Origin: Mucilaginibacter paludis DSM 18603
GTDB lineage: Bacteria; Bacteroidota; Bacteroidia; Sphingobacteriales; Sphingobacteriaceae
Reading direction: 5' to 3'
Length of the DNA: 64,000 nt
Assembly (NCBI RefSeq): GCF_000166195.2
Contig: NZ_CM001403.1
Location: 7,924,877 to 7,988,876, forward strand
In this document: positions 1-9,700 of the stretch, piece by piece
Layout of the letters: each line of letters begins with the position of its first letter
Numbering within the stretch: the stretch's first letter is position 1
Position numbers and translations under genes: made by a program
The notes under the pieces: model-generated
Databases searched by the model: none
Told to the model about the DNA's origin: nothing
What the model saw: the letters and a program-made list of their open reading frames with translations, nothing else

Positions 1-32
1 AATAATAAAATTCCTGCTAAGAAGCAGGAATT
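1..32 (-). terminator. Rho-independent terminator after the pectate lyase gene
   Basis: A perfect 10-bp inverted repeat, AATTCCTGCT with a 4-nt loop and AGCAGGAATT (9-32), is followed on the minus strand by a T-rich tail (TTATTATT). It lies about 80 nt beyond the stop codon of the minus-strand pectate lyase gene, as expected for an intrinsic terminator. Confidence 0.8.
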
Positions 33-113
33 GATGATGTACTTAAGTTTCTGCTGAAGAAACATATTGATCAGGTTAAATTGAATTTGTGGTACAAGAA
101 CGACTCACTAATT

Positions 114-1781
114 TTATTTATATGCAGCCAGCGGTTTTTCGCCTTTGGCGGCAATGGTATTTAAAAAGACTTCAATATTGGTATAGCCTCCACCATTTTT
201 AGCTAATTTGGTAGCATCTGAAGCATCATGAGGGTTTAAGCCATGAGCAGTTTCCCATGCGTCAGGTATACCATCATTGTCGGCATCTTTATAAGGAGTA
301 CCTTTGTATTCGGGGTAGCCGCCAACTTGCCATGGAGCCGTGATGATACCCAATTTGTACGAGTCCTTAGGAAGCTTACGTACCTTGAACTGAAAATCAG
401 TATCGGTTTGCATCTCTTTATAAGTGATTTTGCCGGTACGGGCTTGCTCGGTAATACGTTTGTCAACGGCATCACGAACAGGTAATGTGGCACCCGCGTT
501 TTCTACTACAAACTTGTATGCTTGTTGTGCAGGTAATATGGTAATTGGCGCTGGTGGCAACGGGAAAGGTTTATCAGAATACATGTAATCTTTATATTGG
601 CCTGCATCCGGCAATTCCTTACCGCCTTCACCTTCAACTTGTACGCCTCCGGCCCAGTTATCCTTAGTTACTTCAGGATAGCCTTCCATGATGTTACCGT
701 TAACATAAGCACGGCCAAATACTTTTTCCTTCATTTTACTCCTGCCCGATTCCGGTTTCAGGATACGATGGCCCACCGGTTGGTCCTTAGGTGTAACCGG
801 TCCCGGTTTAAAATAGTTGTTGATGATATTATATAAACTTGTGTAGTCGCCACCATCCATGGAGCGGTGGTGCCAGTTAAACACCACGTTATTAACGAAG
901 TTATAAACGCCGTTCCAACCAATCGACGGGTTACGGCCAGTATTATCTGCCCACAAGTTGCGGATCAGCAAACTATTTTCGCCACCGGTAGTACTCCCGA
1001 AAGAGTGATTCCAGTAATCTAAGGCTTCAGAGTAAATACAGTTTTGGATAGTGATATTAGCGGTACCATGTTTTTCTTCCTTTTCGCCAATGCCTGCATC
1101 ATACATGTGGCGGTACATCGAAAAGTTTTCGTCTAATCCCCAGCTTGCAGATACGTGGTCAGCAATGATATTACCTACCGGGTTACCACCAAGGGCATCG
1201 TCACGACGGGCTACGTTAGTTTCGCCACGGCGGAAACGCATGTAGCGGATCACCACATCATGTGTGTTCACCCAAAAAGATTCGCCCGCTACGCAAACAC
1301 CGTCACCGGGAGCGCTTTGGCCTTCAATGGAAATATACGGTGCCTGTACAATGATGGGAGTTTTGATGCGGATAATACCCGCAACGTTAAACACTACAAT
1401 ACGTGCGCCGCCTTGTTCGCAAGCCCAGCGTAAACTGCCTGGGCCGCTATCGTTCAAATTAGTAACTACATATACCTTACCGCCCCGGCCGCCGAAGCTG
1501 TAAGCGCCACCACCTTCCGCACCCGGGAAGGCTAATATTTTTGCCTGCGGCAAATCCGTTGGACGGGCTGCCCATGGCACATAGGGTTTGCCATGTTTCT
1601 GATCGTATTGCACCTTTGGCAGGGCCACGGCCCAGGCAGAGTCAGACTTGCGTTGATTTTCTTTCATCATGGCCGCTGCGGCATCATGCAGCTCCTTAGG
1701 CTCCTGGGGATATTGAGCCCAGGCAGAACGAGCGGATAACAGCGCGGCTGAAAATAAAAACGGCAGAACAATTTTTTTCAT
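114..1781 (-). CDS. Secreted PL1-family pectate lyase
   Basis: Predicted secreted pectate lyase cleaving polygalacturonan by beta-elimination. A Sec signal peptide covers about residues 1-22 (cleavage near SAWAQ). The parallel beta-helix core starts at about residue 80 with the family opening FPGAEGGGAYSFGGRGG, followed by IIADHVSASWGLDENFS and DNTGRNPSIGWNGVYNFVNN, all typical of Bacteroidota PL1 proteins. The C-terminus (about 500-545) has a calcium-binding thrombospondin-3-like repeat, DADNDGIPDAWETAHGLNP. At 555 residues it is full length. It is a single-gene unit with its own AraC-type promoter module about 150 nt upstream and a terminator downstream. It shares regulation with the SusCD locus but is separated from it by an IS element. 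The family is certain; the exact pectin substrate is inferred. Confidence 0.9.
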   Translation of the reverse strand: MKKIVLPFLFSAALLSARSAWAQYPQEPKELHDAAAAMMKENQRKSDSAWAVALPKVQYDQKHGKPYVPWAARPTDLPQAKILAFPGAEGGGAYSFGGRGGKVYVVTNLNDSGPGSLRWACEQGGARIVVFNVAGIIRIKTPIIVQAPYISIEGQSAPGDGVCVAGESFWVNTHDVVIRYMRFRRGETNVARRDDALGGNPVGNIIADHVSASWGLDENFSMYRHMYDAGIGEKEEKHGTANITIQNCIYSEALDYWNHSFGSTTGGENSLLIRNLWADNTGRNPSIGWNGVYNFVNNVVFNWHHRSMDGGDYTSLYNIINNYFKPGPVTPKDQPVGHRILKPESGRSKMKEKVFGRAYVNGNIMEGYPEVTKDNWAGGVQVEGEGGKELPDAGQYKDYMYSDKPFPLPPAPITILPAQQAYKFVVENAGATLPVRDAVDKRITEQARTGKITYKEMQTDTDFQFKVRKLPKDSYKLGIITAPWQVGGYPEYKGTPYKDADNDGIPDAWETAHGLNPHDASDATKLAKNGGGYTNIEVFLNTIAAKGEKPLAAYK

Positions 1782-1931
1782 GTTTGTGATCTTGTTATAA
1801 TTTACGCTACTACCTAAATACCATACAAGGATATCGCCATTAAAGCTTTTATACTCCGGCTAAGCATCTGTACAATAAATTACTTTTTTAGACTTTAGGC
1901 AATAAATATCGGTTAGCAATTATATTTAATT

Positions 1932-1999
1932 CAAATATGCATCGTAAAGCCAACTATTTCATATAGAATGTTCGCAAGGTTTTATACAATATTATCTTG
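1932..1999 (-). promoter_or_regulatory. AraC-type promoter module of the pectate lyase gene
   Basis: Written on the plus strand: -7 box CAAATATG (1932-1939; CATATTTG on the transcribed side, one base off TAnnTTTG), 22 bp, half-site TATAGAATGTTCGCAAG (1962-1978), 4 bp, half-site TATACAATATTATCTTG (1983-1999). The two half-sites are direct repeats exactly 21 bp apart. The same geometry recurs at five other places in the window. The predicted transcript start is near 1925, giving a leader of about 145 nt. Confidence 0.75.
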
Positions 2000-2149
2000 G
2001 CGGCTTAATTGGCCTAAATTAGCTATTAAGTCGCAAATATGTTACATTTTCAAAGAAAAGGCCTTCTATCTTCACAACGAAAGCCTATCGGCAACCTTTC
2101 TTCCAACTTCGGCTCTAAATAAATGTGTTAACATTATATAACACCAATC

Positions 2150-2190
2150 GATTTTAATACTTATATGAAGATGATGAAGGTATTAAAATC
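2150..2190. repeat. Perfect 11-bp AT-rich inverted repeat
   Basis: GATTTTAATAC (2150-2160) and GTATTAAAATC (2180-2190) form a perfect stem with a 19-nt loop in the intergenic stretch between the pectate lyase promoter and the IS element. It has no clear T-tract and no neighbouring gene end, so its role is unknown. The rest of 2000-2200 shows nothing coding. Confidence 0.5.
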
Positions 2191-2194
2191 AAAA

Positions 2195-2265
2195 AAGGCT
2201 GTATCAAAGTAAAATTACCTTTTCTTAAATTCTATACGAAAATAGGCGCTCGACGTGGTAGAGCA
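2195..2265 (-). other. Possible remnant of a second insertion sequence
   Basis: Plus-strand AAGGCTGTATCAAAGTA (from 2195) resembles the inverted sequence at 3720-3736 (GAGGCTGTCTCAAAGCT read on the minus strand; about 14 of 17 match). Just inside it, the minus strand reads an open frame ending AYFRIEFKKR-stop (stop at 2215-2217), which looks like the basic C-terminus of a transposase. This may be a decayed element into which the IS3-family copy inserted. The stretch is short and the identification tentative. Confidence 0.25.
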
Positions 2266-2266
2266 A

Positions 2267-2282
2267 AATAAAAATGAGGCTG
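2267..2282. repeat. Left arm of 16-bp palindrome flanking the IS element
   Basis: AATAAAAATGAGGCTG is the exact reverse complement of 3728-3743. With the IS3-family element removed, the two arms plus flanking bases (TCTCA, GCTT) would form one long hairpin bordered by A- and T-runs. That would fit either a bidirectional terminator after the SusCDE genes or the termini of an older element. Confidence 0.7.
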
Positions 2283-2340
2283 ATCTCATGCTTGAAGTGA
2301 ACCCCAAAAGTTAGACAAAAACTTTTGGGGTTTATTATTT

Positions 2341-2862
2341 ATGTCAAAGCACACATTTGAAGAGAAACTTGATGTAGTTTCTCAAGTAAGAAAGGGAAAG
2401 CCGATTCTACGGATATCCCGCGAACGCCATATCCGTGAAGGCATGATATTGGAATGGGTTCGGAAATATGATCTTTATGGCGAAAGTGGGCTGCTCAAAC
2501 AACCTAACGTCAAGCCCACGCCTGATTTCAAAGAAGAAGTTGTAAGGCTTGTCATAGAAAAAAAAGTACCTTTAAATCAGGTTGTTCTGGAATATAGATT
2601 AAGCAAGACTGCTTTAGAGCGCTGGGTAAGATCAGTACGGGTTGAGGGATATGCAGTACTATACCAGCAAAAGAATCCTGGACGACCACCTAAATGCATG
2701 GGAAGATCAAAGAAGCTTGAACCTGAAACAGAAGTAGAGAAGCTCCAGGCGGAAAATAGCCGTTTGCGGGCGGAGAACGCACTATTAAAAAAAGTCACGG
2801 CCTTAGTCAAGGAAAAAGAAGCCCGCGAACGCATGAGTGGGCAAAAGCCATCGAAGAACTAA
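2341..2862 (+). CDS. IS3-family transposase OrfA (helix-turn-helix)
   Basis: DNA-binding subunit of the transposase. Residues 1-120 hold two consecutive helix-turn-helix units of the IS150/InsJ type (EKLDVVSQVRKGKPILRISRERHI... and ...VVRLVIEKKVPLNQVVLEYRLSKTALERWV). A leucine-heptad coiled coil follows at about 130-155 (EVEKLQAENSRLRAENALLKK). At codons for LLKK the DNA has a run of seven A followed by G (2787-2793), a slippery sequence where a -1 shift joins the OrfB frame. That frame is open there and continues without a stop into OrfB. The 173-residue length is normal. There is no link to the surrounding glycan genes. Confidence 0.88.
   Translation: MSKHTFEEKLDVVSQVRKGKPILRISRERHIREGMILEWVRKYDLYGESGLLKQPNVKPTPDFKEEVVRLVIEKKVPLNQVVLEYRLSKTALERWVRSVRVEGYAVLYQQKNPGRPPKCMGRSKKLEPETEVEKLQAENSRLRAENALLKKVTALVKEKEARERMSGQKPSKN
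2787..2794 (+). promoter_or_regulatory. Probable -1 programmed frameshift site (A7G)
   Basis: Seven A residues followed by G lie within the orfA codons TTA AAA AAA GTC. Slipping one base back enters the orfB frame, which reads KKSHGLSQGKRSPRTHEWAK and stays open into the annotated OrfB. IS3-family elements are known to make the OrfAB transposase by this kind of shift. Its use here is inferred. Confidence 0.6.
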
Positions 2863-2888
2863 GGCCCGAACATGATGTTTCAATTCTA

Positions 2889-3683
2889 TTGGATTGCAAA
2901 CAGATGGCTCGTTCTGTATTTTATTATCATCGCAAGCGCCTAAATGATGATAAATACAAGCATGAAAAAGAAGAGATCGCAAGTATATACCACTTGCATA
3001 AAGGCAGATATGGTTATCGGCGGGTCACCGCCGAAATGAAGAACCGGGGTTATAGCATAAATCACAAGACTGTCCAAAAATTGATGGGAACATTAGGCCT
3101 AAAATGCAATATCAGGAAAGTAAGTTATCGCTCATACAAAGGTGAGGTTGGTAAAATTGCCCCTAATGTACTTGAAAGGGATTTTGAGGCAAATCTGCCT
3201 AATCAGAAATGGGCTACGGATGTCACTCAGATGAACATTAAAGGGGAGAAGATCTATTTATCTCCTATAATTGACATGTTCAACGGGGAAGTCATTTCTT
3301 ATAGTATTTCAAAATCTCCAAATATGCAGATGATAGATGAAATGTTATATGAGGCTTTTGATAAAGTGAAAGATATAAGGGGACTTATTTTTCACTCTGA
3401 CCAAGGGTGGCAATATCAACATTATGGATATAGAAAGGCTTTGGAAAAACATGGAATTATTCAAAGCATGTCCAGAAAGGGAAACTGCTTGGATAATGCC
3501 TTGGCCGAAAGCTTCTTTGGGATCTTAAAGACAGAATTACTGTACAAACAGAGCTTTGAAACTGCGGAAGAATTTATAACTTCGTTAAAAGAATACATTC
3601 ATTACTATAACAATGAAAGAATAAAAAACAGGTTAAATGGAAAGAGCCCGGTGGAATACCGAGCTCTCGTACAAAAAACTTAA
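2889..3683 (+). CDS. IS3-family transposase OrfB (DDE integrase core)
   Basis: Catalytic subunit of the transposase. An HTH_21-type segment (about residues 20-75, HLHKGRYGYRRVTAEMKNRGY) precedes the rve integrase core. The DDE triad is visible: D in KWATDVTQ, D in LIFHSDQGWQYQ, and E in NCLDNALAESFFGILKTE, followed by YIHYYNNERIKNRLNGKSPVEYR. The frame begins at a TTG here, but it is open upstream to the orfA slippery site, so the functional product is probably an OrfAB fusion, or OrfB starting between 2800 and 2889. The catalytic residues are complete. Confidence 0.88.
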   Translation: MDCKQMARSVFYYHRKRLNDDKYKHEKEEIASIYHLHKGRYGYRRVTAEMKNRGYSINHKTVQKLMGTLGLKCNIRKVSYRSYKGEVGKIAPNVLERDFEANLPNQKWATDVTQMNIKGEKIYLSPIIDMFNGEVISYSISKSPNMQMIDEMLYEAFDKVKDIRGLIFHSDQGWQYQHYGYRKALEKHGIIQSMSRKGNCLDNALAESFFGILKTELLYKQSFETAEEFITSLKEYIHYYNNERIKNRLNGKSPVEYRALVQKT

Positions 3684-3727
3684 TTTTGTAAACTGTCCAA
3701 CTTTTTGGGGTCACACCAGCTTTGAGA

Positions 3728-3743
3728 CAGCCTCATTTTTATT
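3728..3743. repeat. Right arm of 16-bp palindrome flanking the IS element
   Basis: CAGCCTCATTTTTATT is the exact reverse complement of 2267-2282. It begins 20 nt beyond the stop codon of the SusE-position lipoprotein gene and ends in a T-run. Before the IS inserted, the arms probably formed the terminator of the minus-strand SusCDE operon. Confidence 0.6.
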
Positions 3744-3763
3744 CAATTTAAAACTTTAATTGT

Positions 3764-4696
3764 TTAATTGGCGATCTTCAAATCGAAATTCATGTAAGTA
3801 GTTGCATATGCGCTTGCAGCACTTACGTATGTAACATTGATAGCTCCATATTTCCCAGCAGCTGTTTTAAACAAGAAAACGCTACCCGCTGCAAGCCCTG
3901 TAACAGAGTTTGCCGAAGCTGTTTTAAAGGTGGTGGCACCAAGCGCTTTTAGTGTTGCACCAGAGTTAAGGCTTGTCCATGTTATTGGAGAGGTAACAAC
4001 TTTAAATTGAGTCGCATTTTTAGTAAAGGTGCTAGTATTATACATCGTGATCGCACTTGGTATCGGCGATAGGTTTAAATTATAAATAGTATGCCCCTTT
4101 ACAGTAGTACCTGATGCAATTGTAGGATCCCAAAAATAACCGAAGTCAATAACGTTACTGTTGTTTCCAGCAGTTATATCGGAGTAACTGTATGCAGTCT
4201 GTGTAGCAATGTTAAAATATGCTTTATTGGTTTTAGCCGTAGTATCAGGTACAGACACCCTATTATTCGTTATAAACGTCATATCAGAGTTAACAGTAAT
4301 AATAATATTGTTACTTGAGCCTAAGTAGATATTAGACTTATCTCTGGCTACAACCCTATAAATGTAACTGCCTGGGATAGTATCTGCAACCAGCTTTTTT
4401 ACCAAATTTGTAAATGACATTCTGTCGCCTGTTTTAATCGAGTCACGGCCTACTTCTGTGTCATTTTTTGTAAGCGTTACATAGGTAATTGGTGTGGTGC
4501 AAGTTCCCGAATAGCTAAAATTAAGACTATCTTTACCATTTACAGTTTTATTACCGATTACGTAGTTAGACCCGGCATTATTAAAAGTAACGGTAAGATT
4601 ATTACTATTAAATTTAGGCTCCACTTTAACACAGCTTGATGCTATTACTAATACCATAAGGAGCGCTATATAGTATATAATGGATTCTCTTTTCAT
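3764..4696 (-). CDS. SusE-position outer-membrane lipoprotein, function unknown
   Basis: A 310-residue lipoprotein with the N-terminal lipobox LVIASSC. The mature part is rich in Ser, Thr and Asn and predicted all-beta (for example SGTCTTPITYVTLTKND), suggesting Ig-like or jelly-roll domains. No named family is recognised. The gene is last in the operon, directly after SusD (45-nt gap). Surface glycan-binding proteins of the SusE/SusF type usually occupy this position, so surface glycan binding is a position-based inference. The ancestral terminator just downstream is split by the IS element. Confidence 0.7.
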   Translation of the reverse strand: MKRESIIYYIALLMVLVIASSCVKVEPKFNSNNLTVTFNNAGSNYVIGNKTVNGKDSLNFSYSGTCTTPITYVTLTKNDTEVGRDSIKTGDRMSFTNLVKKLVADTIPGSYIYRVVARDKSNIYLGSSNNIIITVNSDMTFITNNRVSVPDTTAKTNKAYFNIATQTAYSYSDITAGNNSNVIDFGYFWDPTIASGTTVKGHTIYNLNLSPIPSAITMYNTSTFTKNATQFKVVTSPITWTSLNSGATLKALGATTFKTASANSVTGLAAGSVFLFKTAAGKYGAINVTYVSAASAYATTYMNFDLKIAN

Positions 4697-4741
4697 TTTT
4701 TTGCGTAATTAATGAGATTTATAATAGGTTCATTAACGTTA

Positions 4742-6688
4742 TTATTGTAATGGGTCAAATGATCCTCCAGGCCAACCAATAGTTTGCTGTAACGCCGGAC
4801 TCGTTTGCAAAAAATTAGGAGGTAACGGATAAAAATAATAAGTGGTTGGATAATTTATAACGCCTGACCCGCCACTGTATGTTAAGTTGGTAGGCGTGGC
4901 TGTAAAGAACTTAGTATAAGTTGCCTTGTTATTTACATTAAGGGTATCACAAACACGAGAACCCGTGGAATTAGCTATGTCCATATATATAGCGGAAGAA
5001 ACCACATTTTTATTATTAGCAGCACCTGCTACGTATGGGAAAGTAGCGGCGTTATAATTTACAGTTGTTATAAGCGCCCTTAACGCTGTACCTGATAACT
5101 TATCATACTGGCGCGTTCTGCGTAAATCCCAATAACGTTTACCTTCCATAGCAAACTCTATTTGACGCTCGGTTAATAAAAATGCAGGCATTGTGCCACT
5201 AAGTCCTCCTGTAAGATTTGCCATACCATAGTTATAGCTACCGGCGGCAAAACCACGCGCTGCACGAAGCGTTGCTATCAGCCCCTCACACTCATTAAGG
5301 TTTCCAATTGCATTAGCACATTCAGCATAATTTAACAAAACTTCGGCAAAACGTAACTCAATCCAATCCATACCACTACCGCCACTAGTATTTGAACTAT
5401 ATGCAGCTTGTGCAGCTGTTATAGACGGATTACATATTTTACGGCAATAAAAACCAGTAACGCTAGGCTTGGAGGCATCATCTAAAAATGTTCCGCCTAT
5501 CGTTGAAATATTCTGATAAGTCCATTCATGGCGGTTAGTTTTACCACTTAAATTCCAGATTTGGCCATTATAGGCTATAGTTTGGGCAAAGCGTGGATCG
5601 CGATTTAACCAATACTGTGTAGCATCATAACCCGAATTAGGATCGGTGATTGGCAAACCATTTGCCATAGGGAAAGCTTGCACCAAATTCCATGTCGGCT
5701 GGTTACTACCGCCGCCGCCGGTTGTTTCGGAAACAGGCCTGGTTATGTTTTCATTATTGGTACCATGTGCGGGGCTAACAACCGTGGCATCTATAGAACG
5801 CCACATCATACGTTCTTTATTATTTGCGCTTTCGTCAATCCATACGTTACCTAAGCCGCCGCTTGTTGCTGGGTATAAAGCATAACCATCGGTCTGCGCC
5901 TGAGCATACGCCGCCTTACAGGCATTATAAGCATCCTGCCAGCGACTCATGATATTATTGGGATTAAATTGCGGACTCGCCCAATAAAGCGCCGCTTTAC
6001 CTTTAAAAGCCATAGCTACCGCCCGTGTAATACGTCCGTTATCACTTGACAATGTCCATGTTGCAGGTAAAAGAGCAGCTGCCGAATCAAGATCGGATTG
6101 TATCTGCGTAAAACAAATACTGGATTTAGATCTTGGCACATAGAGTGACGGAATGCCATTTGCCGGATTTTGTGTTTCTAAGACCAGGGGAACACCTCCA
6201 TATATTCTAACCATTAAAAAATAGATGTAAGCTCTGAAAAAATAAAACTGCCCTCTAAGTGGAGCTGCAGCACTGCTACTTAAGGAACTATTAGCACCAA
6301 GATTTTTAATTGCATTGTTACAACGGTAAATTAAATAATAAACATCACCGCCTCCGCCATTAATATTAGCTTCCTTGTTAGCTGTATAAATATCTGTAAC
6401 TTCATTAGTGCTACCAGTTAAGGTTCCATTTAAAATAGATAAAGTTGCATTACCTAATTCGTCACTTGTGTTATGAAGTGAACCAGGGGTTGGCCAGTTA
6501 GGCATAGCCAAATCATATAAAGCATTAAGATATTCGTTAACTGTTGATTGATTACTCCAAACGACCGCAACATCTACTCCGTTTTGATCCGCTTTATCAA
6601 GCACACTCTTTTTACATGCCACAAATCCCACACATATTAACGCAAACGCCAAAACTATTTGTGCTTGCTTTATTAATCTTTTTTTCAT
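4742..6688 (-). CDS. SusD/RagB-family glycan-binding lipoprotein
   Basis: Outer-membrane lipoprotein that captures oligosaccharides for its partner SusC channel. It has a signal with lipobox FVAC after about 22 residues (ICVGFVACKKS), then a TPR-type N-terminal SusD domain (YFFRAYIYFLMVRIYGGVPLV, about 150-175). The C-terminal RagB/SusD region includes MDWIELRFAEVLLNYAECANAIG and RQIEFAMEGKRYWDLRRTRQYD, both hallmarks of the family. At 648 residues it is at the long end of the usual range. It lies 21 nt after susC in the same operon. The ligand is not predictable from sequence. Confidence 0.95.
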   Translation of the reverse strand: MKKRLIKQAQIVLAFALICVGFVACKKSVLDKADQNGVDVAVVWSNQSTVNEYLNALYDLAMPNWPTPGSLHNTSDELGNATLSILNGTLTGSTNEVTDIYTANKEANINGGGGDVYYLIYRCNNAIKNLGANSSLSSSAAAPLRGQFYFFRAYIYFLMVRIYGGVPLVLETQNPANGIPSLYVPRSKSSICFTQIQSDLDSAAALLPATWTLSSDNGRITRAVAMAFKGKAALYWASPQFNPNNIMSRWQDAYNACKAAYAQAQTDGYALYPATSGGLGNVWIDESANNKERMMWRSIDATVVSPAHGTNNENITRPVSETTGGGGSNQPTWNLVQAFPMANGLPITDPNSGYDATQYWLNRDPRFAQTIAYNGQIWNLSGKTNRHEWTYQNISTIGGTFLDDASKPSVTGFYCRKICNPSITAAQAAYSSNTSGGSGMDWIELRFAEVLLNYAECANAIGNLNECEGLIATLRAARGFAAGSYNYGMANLTGGLSGTMPAFLLTERQIEFAMEGKRYWDLRRTRQYDKLSGTALRALITTVNYNAATFPYVAGAANNKNVVSSAIYMDIANSTGSRVCDTLNVNNKATYTKFFTATPTNLTYSGGSGVINYPTTYYFYPLPPNFLQTSPALQQTIGWPGGSFDPLQ

Positions 6689-6709
6689 ATTAAATAACTT
6701 TAATAATTT

Positions 6710-9700
6710 TTACAACGACAAATTAACGCCCAGAGAATACGTACGGAGTGTTGGATAATATGATAAACCACTCTGTCTTACATCCTTATAATTATAAGGA
6801 TTAATAATGGTCCACAAATTTTGACCAGTTAATATGAATCTCAAGTTGGGTATTTTGAACTTATCTCCCAAAGCTTTTGGTAAAGCGTATGATAAAGATG
6901 CGTTATTGATGTACCATCTGGTACCGCTACGTATCCAGAAAGTAGAATTATCATTGATTAACGGTGAATCTGAACGTGGATATGCGGCATTAGGGTTTGA
7001 TGGTGTCCAATGATCGGCCCAGAAGAATGGCTGGTTAAGGCTTTGAGACGAGTTACTGGTCGCACTGGCTGGCGCGGTCCTGTCAGGAACTGTAACTTTG
7101 CCACCTAATTGTAAAAACATATTTATATTAAACTTAAATGCTTTGTATGTGGCCCCTAAAGTGATGCCTGATGAAAAAATTGGAGCAGTACTATCGTACA
7201 TATATGTCTGATCTGATGTTTCATCAATTTTACCATCGCCGTTGATATCTTTATAATTCATCCAACCAACTTGCGGAACCTTACCGTCGATAGTGTAGTT
7301 CGGGTTTTTCGCCAGAATCGCATTTAACTCGGCTTGAGTACGAATTATACCTGTAGCAATTAAACCATAATTGGTGCCGTTATAAGTATTGGATAACTCA
7401 CCAAGCGTGATCAAGTTGTCTTGATTAACGACACCTAACTGCGCAGGCCCATAAAGTGCCTTAGTAAGCTGGCTGTTGCCCCAACCAAAATTAATATTTG
7501 CGTTAATACCCCAATTTTTACTAACTTGAGTAGCATATCCAACTGTAAAAGTTTCTCCCCAGGTATTAGCCTCATTGTAGTTGATAGGAGCACCACTCAC
7601 ACCCAGGGTTGCTGGATATGTGGTTGCCGAAATATTAACTAAGCCATCATAGTAGTGTTTACTCCATACCTCCGCTGTAATTGTTAATTTATCGTTGAAA
7701 AGACCAACATCAAAACCAAGGGTTTGGGCGCGACTATGCTCCCATGTAATATCAGGGTTAGGAAGAATATTGCCAGTTAAGCCATTAGCCACTGTTGAAC
7801 CATATAATGTTGTTCCTGAATAAGTTGTAAATCTATCTTTATATAAAAACGCATTAACCCTATCATCACCTGTCACCCCTATGTTATACCTCACTTTAAA
7901 CGAACTGATATATTTTCCCAAATACTTCTTAAAGAAATCTTCTTCACTTACACGCCAACCAATCGCAGCGGCGGGAGATGAACCAAAACGTTTACCGGGA
8001 GCAAAATTTGCTGATCCATCTATACGGTCAATCAACTGCACAAGATATTTACCTTTATAATCATAATTTAAACGGCCTACATAACCTATGTTACCACTCT
8101 CTACAGTACTAACAGTTTGTGATGTAGTTGTACTTGGATCAAAAGCAAACCACTGATCAACGCCTGGTATTTGTTGGTTGGTACGGTATATCTGATAAGA
8201 ATTTTGTGTTGATTCATTTTGTGTACCAACAAATAAAAGATCAAAATTATGTGATTTGAACGTACGGGCATAATTCAAAGAGCCGATCAACTCATATTGG
8301 CTTGTTGAGCCGCTGCTTAAAAATATTTGAGCATTGTTAGCGATAGTTTTAACACTGGTATATGGCAAACTATATAAAGCACCATTTTGTCCTGTGGAGG
8401 TAAATTGATAGGTATTATAGGTTGAATAATAATTCTTTCCATCGGTTGAGTAATTGTTTTTTCCGTATTGAATTTTTGCAGTTAAACCTTTAATAAAATG
8501 CGGACGATACTCTATCGACGAGTTAAGATTTAATGATTGGTTGTTGGTTCTCGTATAATTATTGTTATTAAAATAAGCCAGTGGGTTAAATGCCCCGCCG
8601 ACAGCACTTGGCCCATTCCAATATGTAGGAAGACCGTTAATACTTAACGGTATCCAAGGTGCTACTTGGTTAATTGCTGTGTATGTAATATTTTCAGTAT
8701 CATTATTGTCAGATTTGGCGGTATTTCTTAGACTTGAATCATAGTTTGTATTTAAGCTAATGTATGCTGTCAAATCGTCGGTAACTTTCGCAGTCATACC
8801 TGAACGAATGTTATACTTCCGAACGGTAGTTGTACCAAAGTTACCCCCCTCTTCATAAAAACTACCACCACCAAAAAACGTAACTCGTTCAGTACCGCCA
8901 GTTACGTTAACAGTATGGCGCTTGGTTTGAGAGGAGTGCCATAATTGGTCGTACCAGCTTTCATAAGGATTTGAAGCGATAAAATCCAAATCAGCTTGAG
9001 AAAATTTTGAAGTATTTGCGGCATTGGCGGCTGTTAATGCATCGTTAATAGTTTGAGCCAATTGTATTCCACTCATCAGCTTTGGCCGTTGTACAGCATC
9101 AGATACACCAAAGTAACCGGTGTAACTGATTTGAGGTTTACCAGCCTTGCCCTTTTTAGTAGTTACAAGTACAACACCCTTATCGGCTGCAGCACCGTAA
9201 ATTGCAGCCTGCGCATCCTTCAAAAACGAAATAGATTCGATTAAACTGGCATCCAAATTATCAAAATCAGTTTTTTGAGCAATCAAACCATCGATTATAT
9301 ATAATGGATCAGTAGTAATACCAAAACTACCACTTGCTACCGAATAAGCCCCTTGTAAGGTTAGTGTTGTACTTGCACCAGGCTTACCAGACGCAACACT
9401 AACCCCCACGCCCGCAATCCTGTTCATCAAAGAGGTTCCTAAATTAGCTACTGGCAAATCCTCAATTTCCGCCGCTTTAATTTCCGCCACGGACCCTAAA
9501 ACCTTAGCTTTTGCTATCGTACCGTAGCCCACTGCAACAACCTCAACTTGGCTCAGTGCGTTAGCGGTTTGGTTTAATTTAAAGTCTGCAACAGTTACTC
9601 CTGGCTTAAGGTTTACTTCCTGGTAGGCGTATCCAAGAAATTTCACACCTATTACCACATTCTGTAAATTGGTAACTTTAATAGAATATTTACCCCTCAT

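Larger units (their letters stand above)
2298..3713 (+). mobile_element. IS3-family insertion sequence (IS150-like)
   Basis: About 1.42 kb with two consecutive transposase frames. It is bounded by imperfect 20-bp inverted repeats TGAACCCCAAAAGTTAGACA (2298-2317) and, on the other strand, TGACCCCAAAAAGTTGGACA (3694-3713), matching at 17 of 20 positions and with the TGA/TCA tips usual for the family. Both reading frames are intact, so the copy may be active. No convincing 3-4 bp target duplication is visible (AAG on the left, CAC on the right). It lies in the 16-bp-arm palindrome between the SusCDE genes and the pectate lyase gene. Confidence 0.88.

Noticed and set aside
2291..3720. Target-site duplication of the IS3-family element
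   Set aside because: Bases outside the inverted repeats (AAG and CAC) do not match; no duplication can be claimed.
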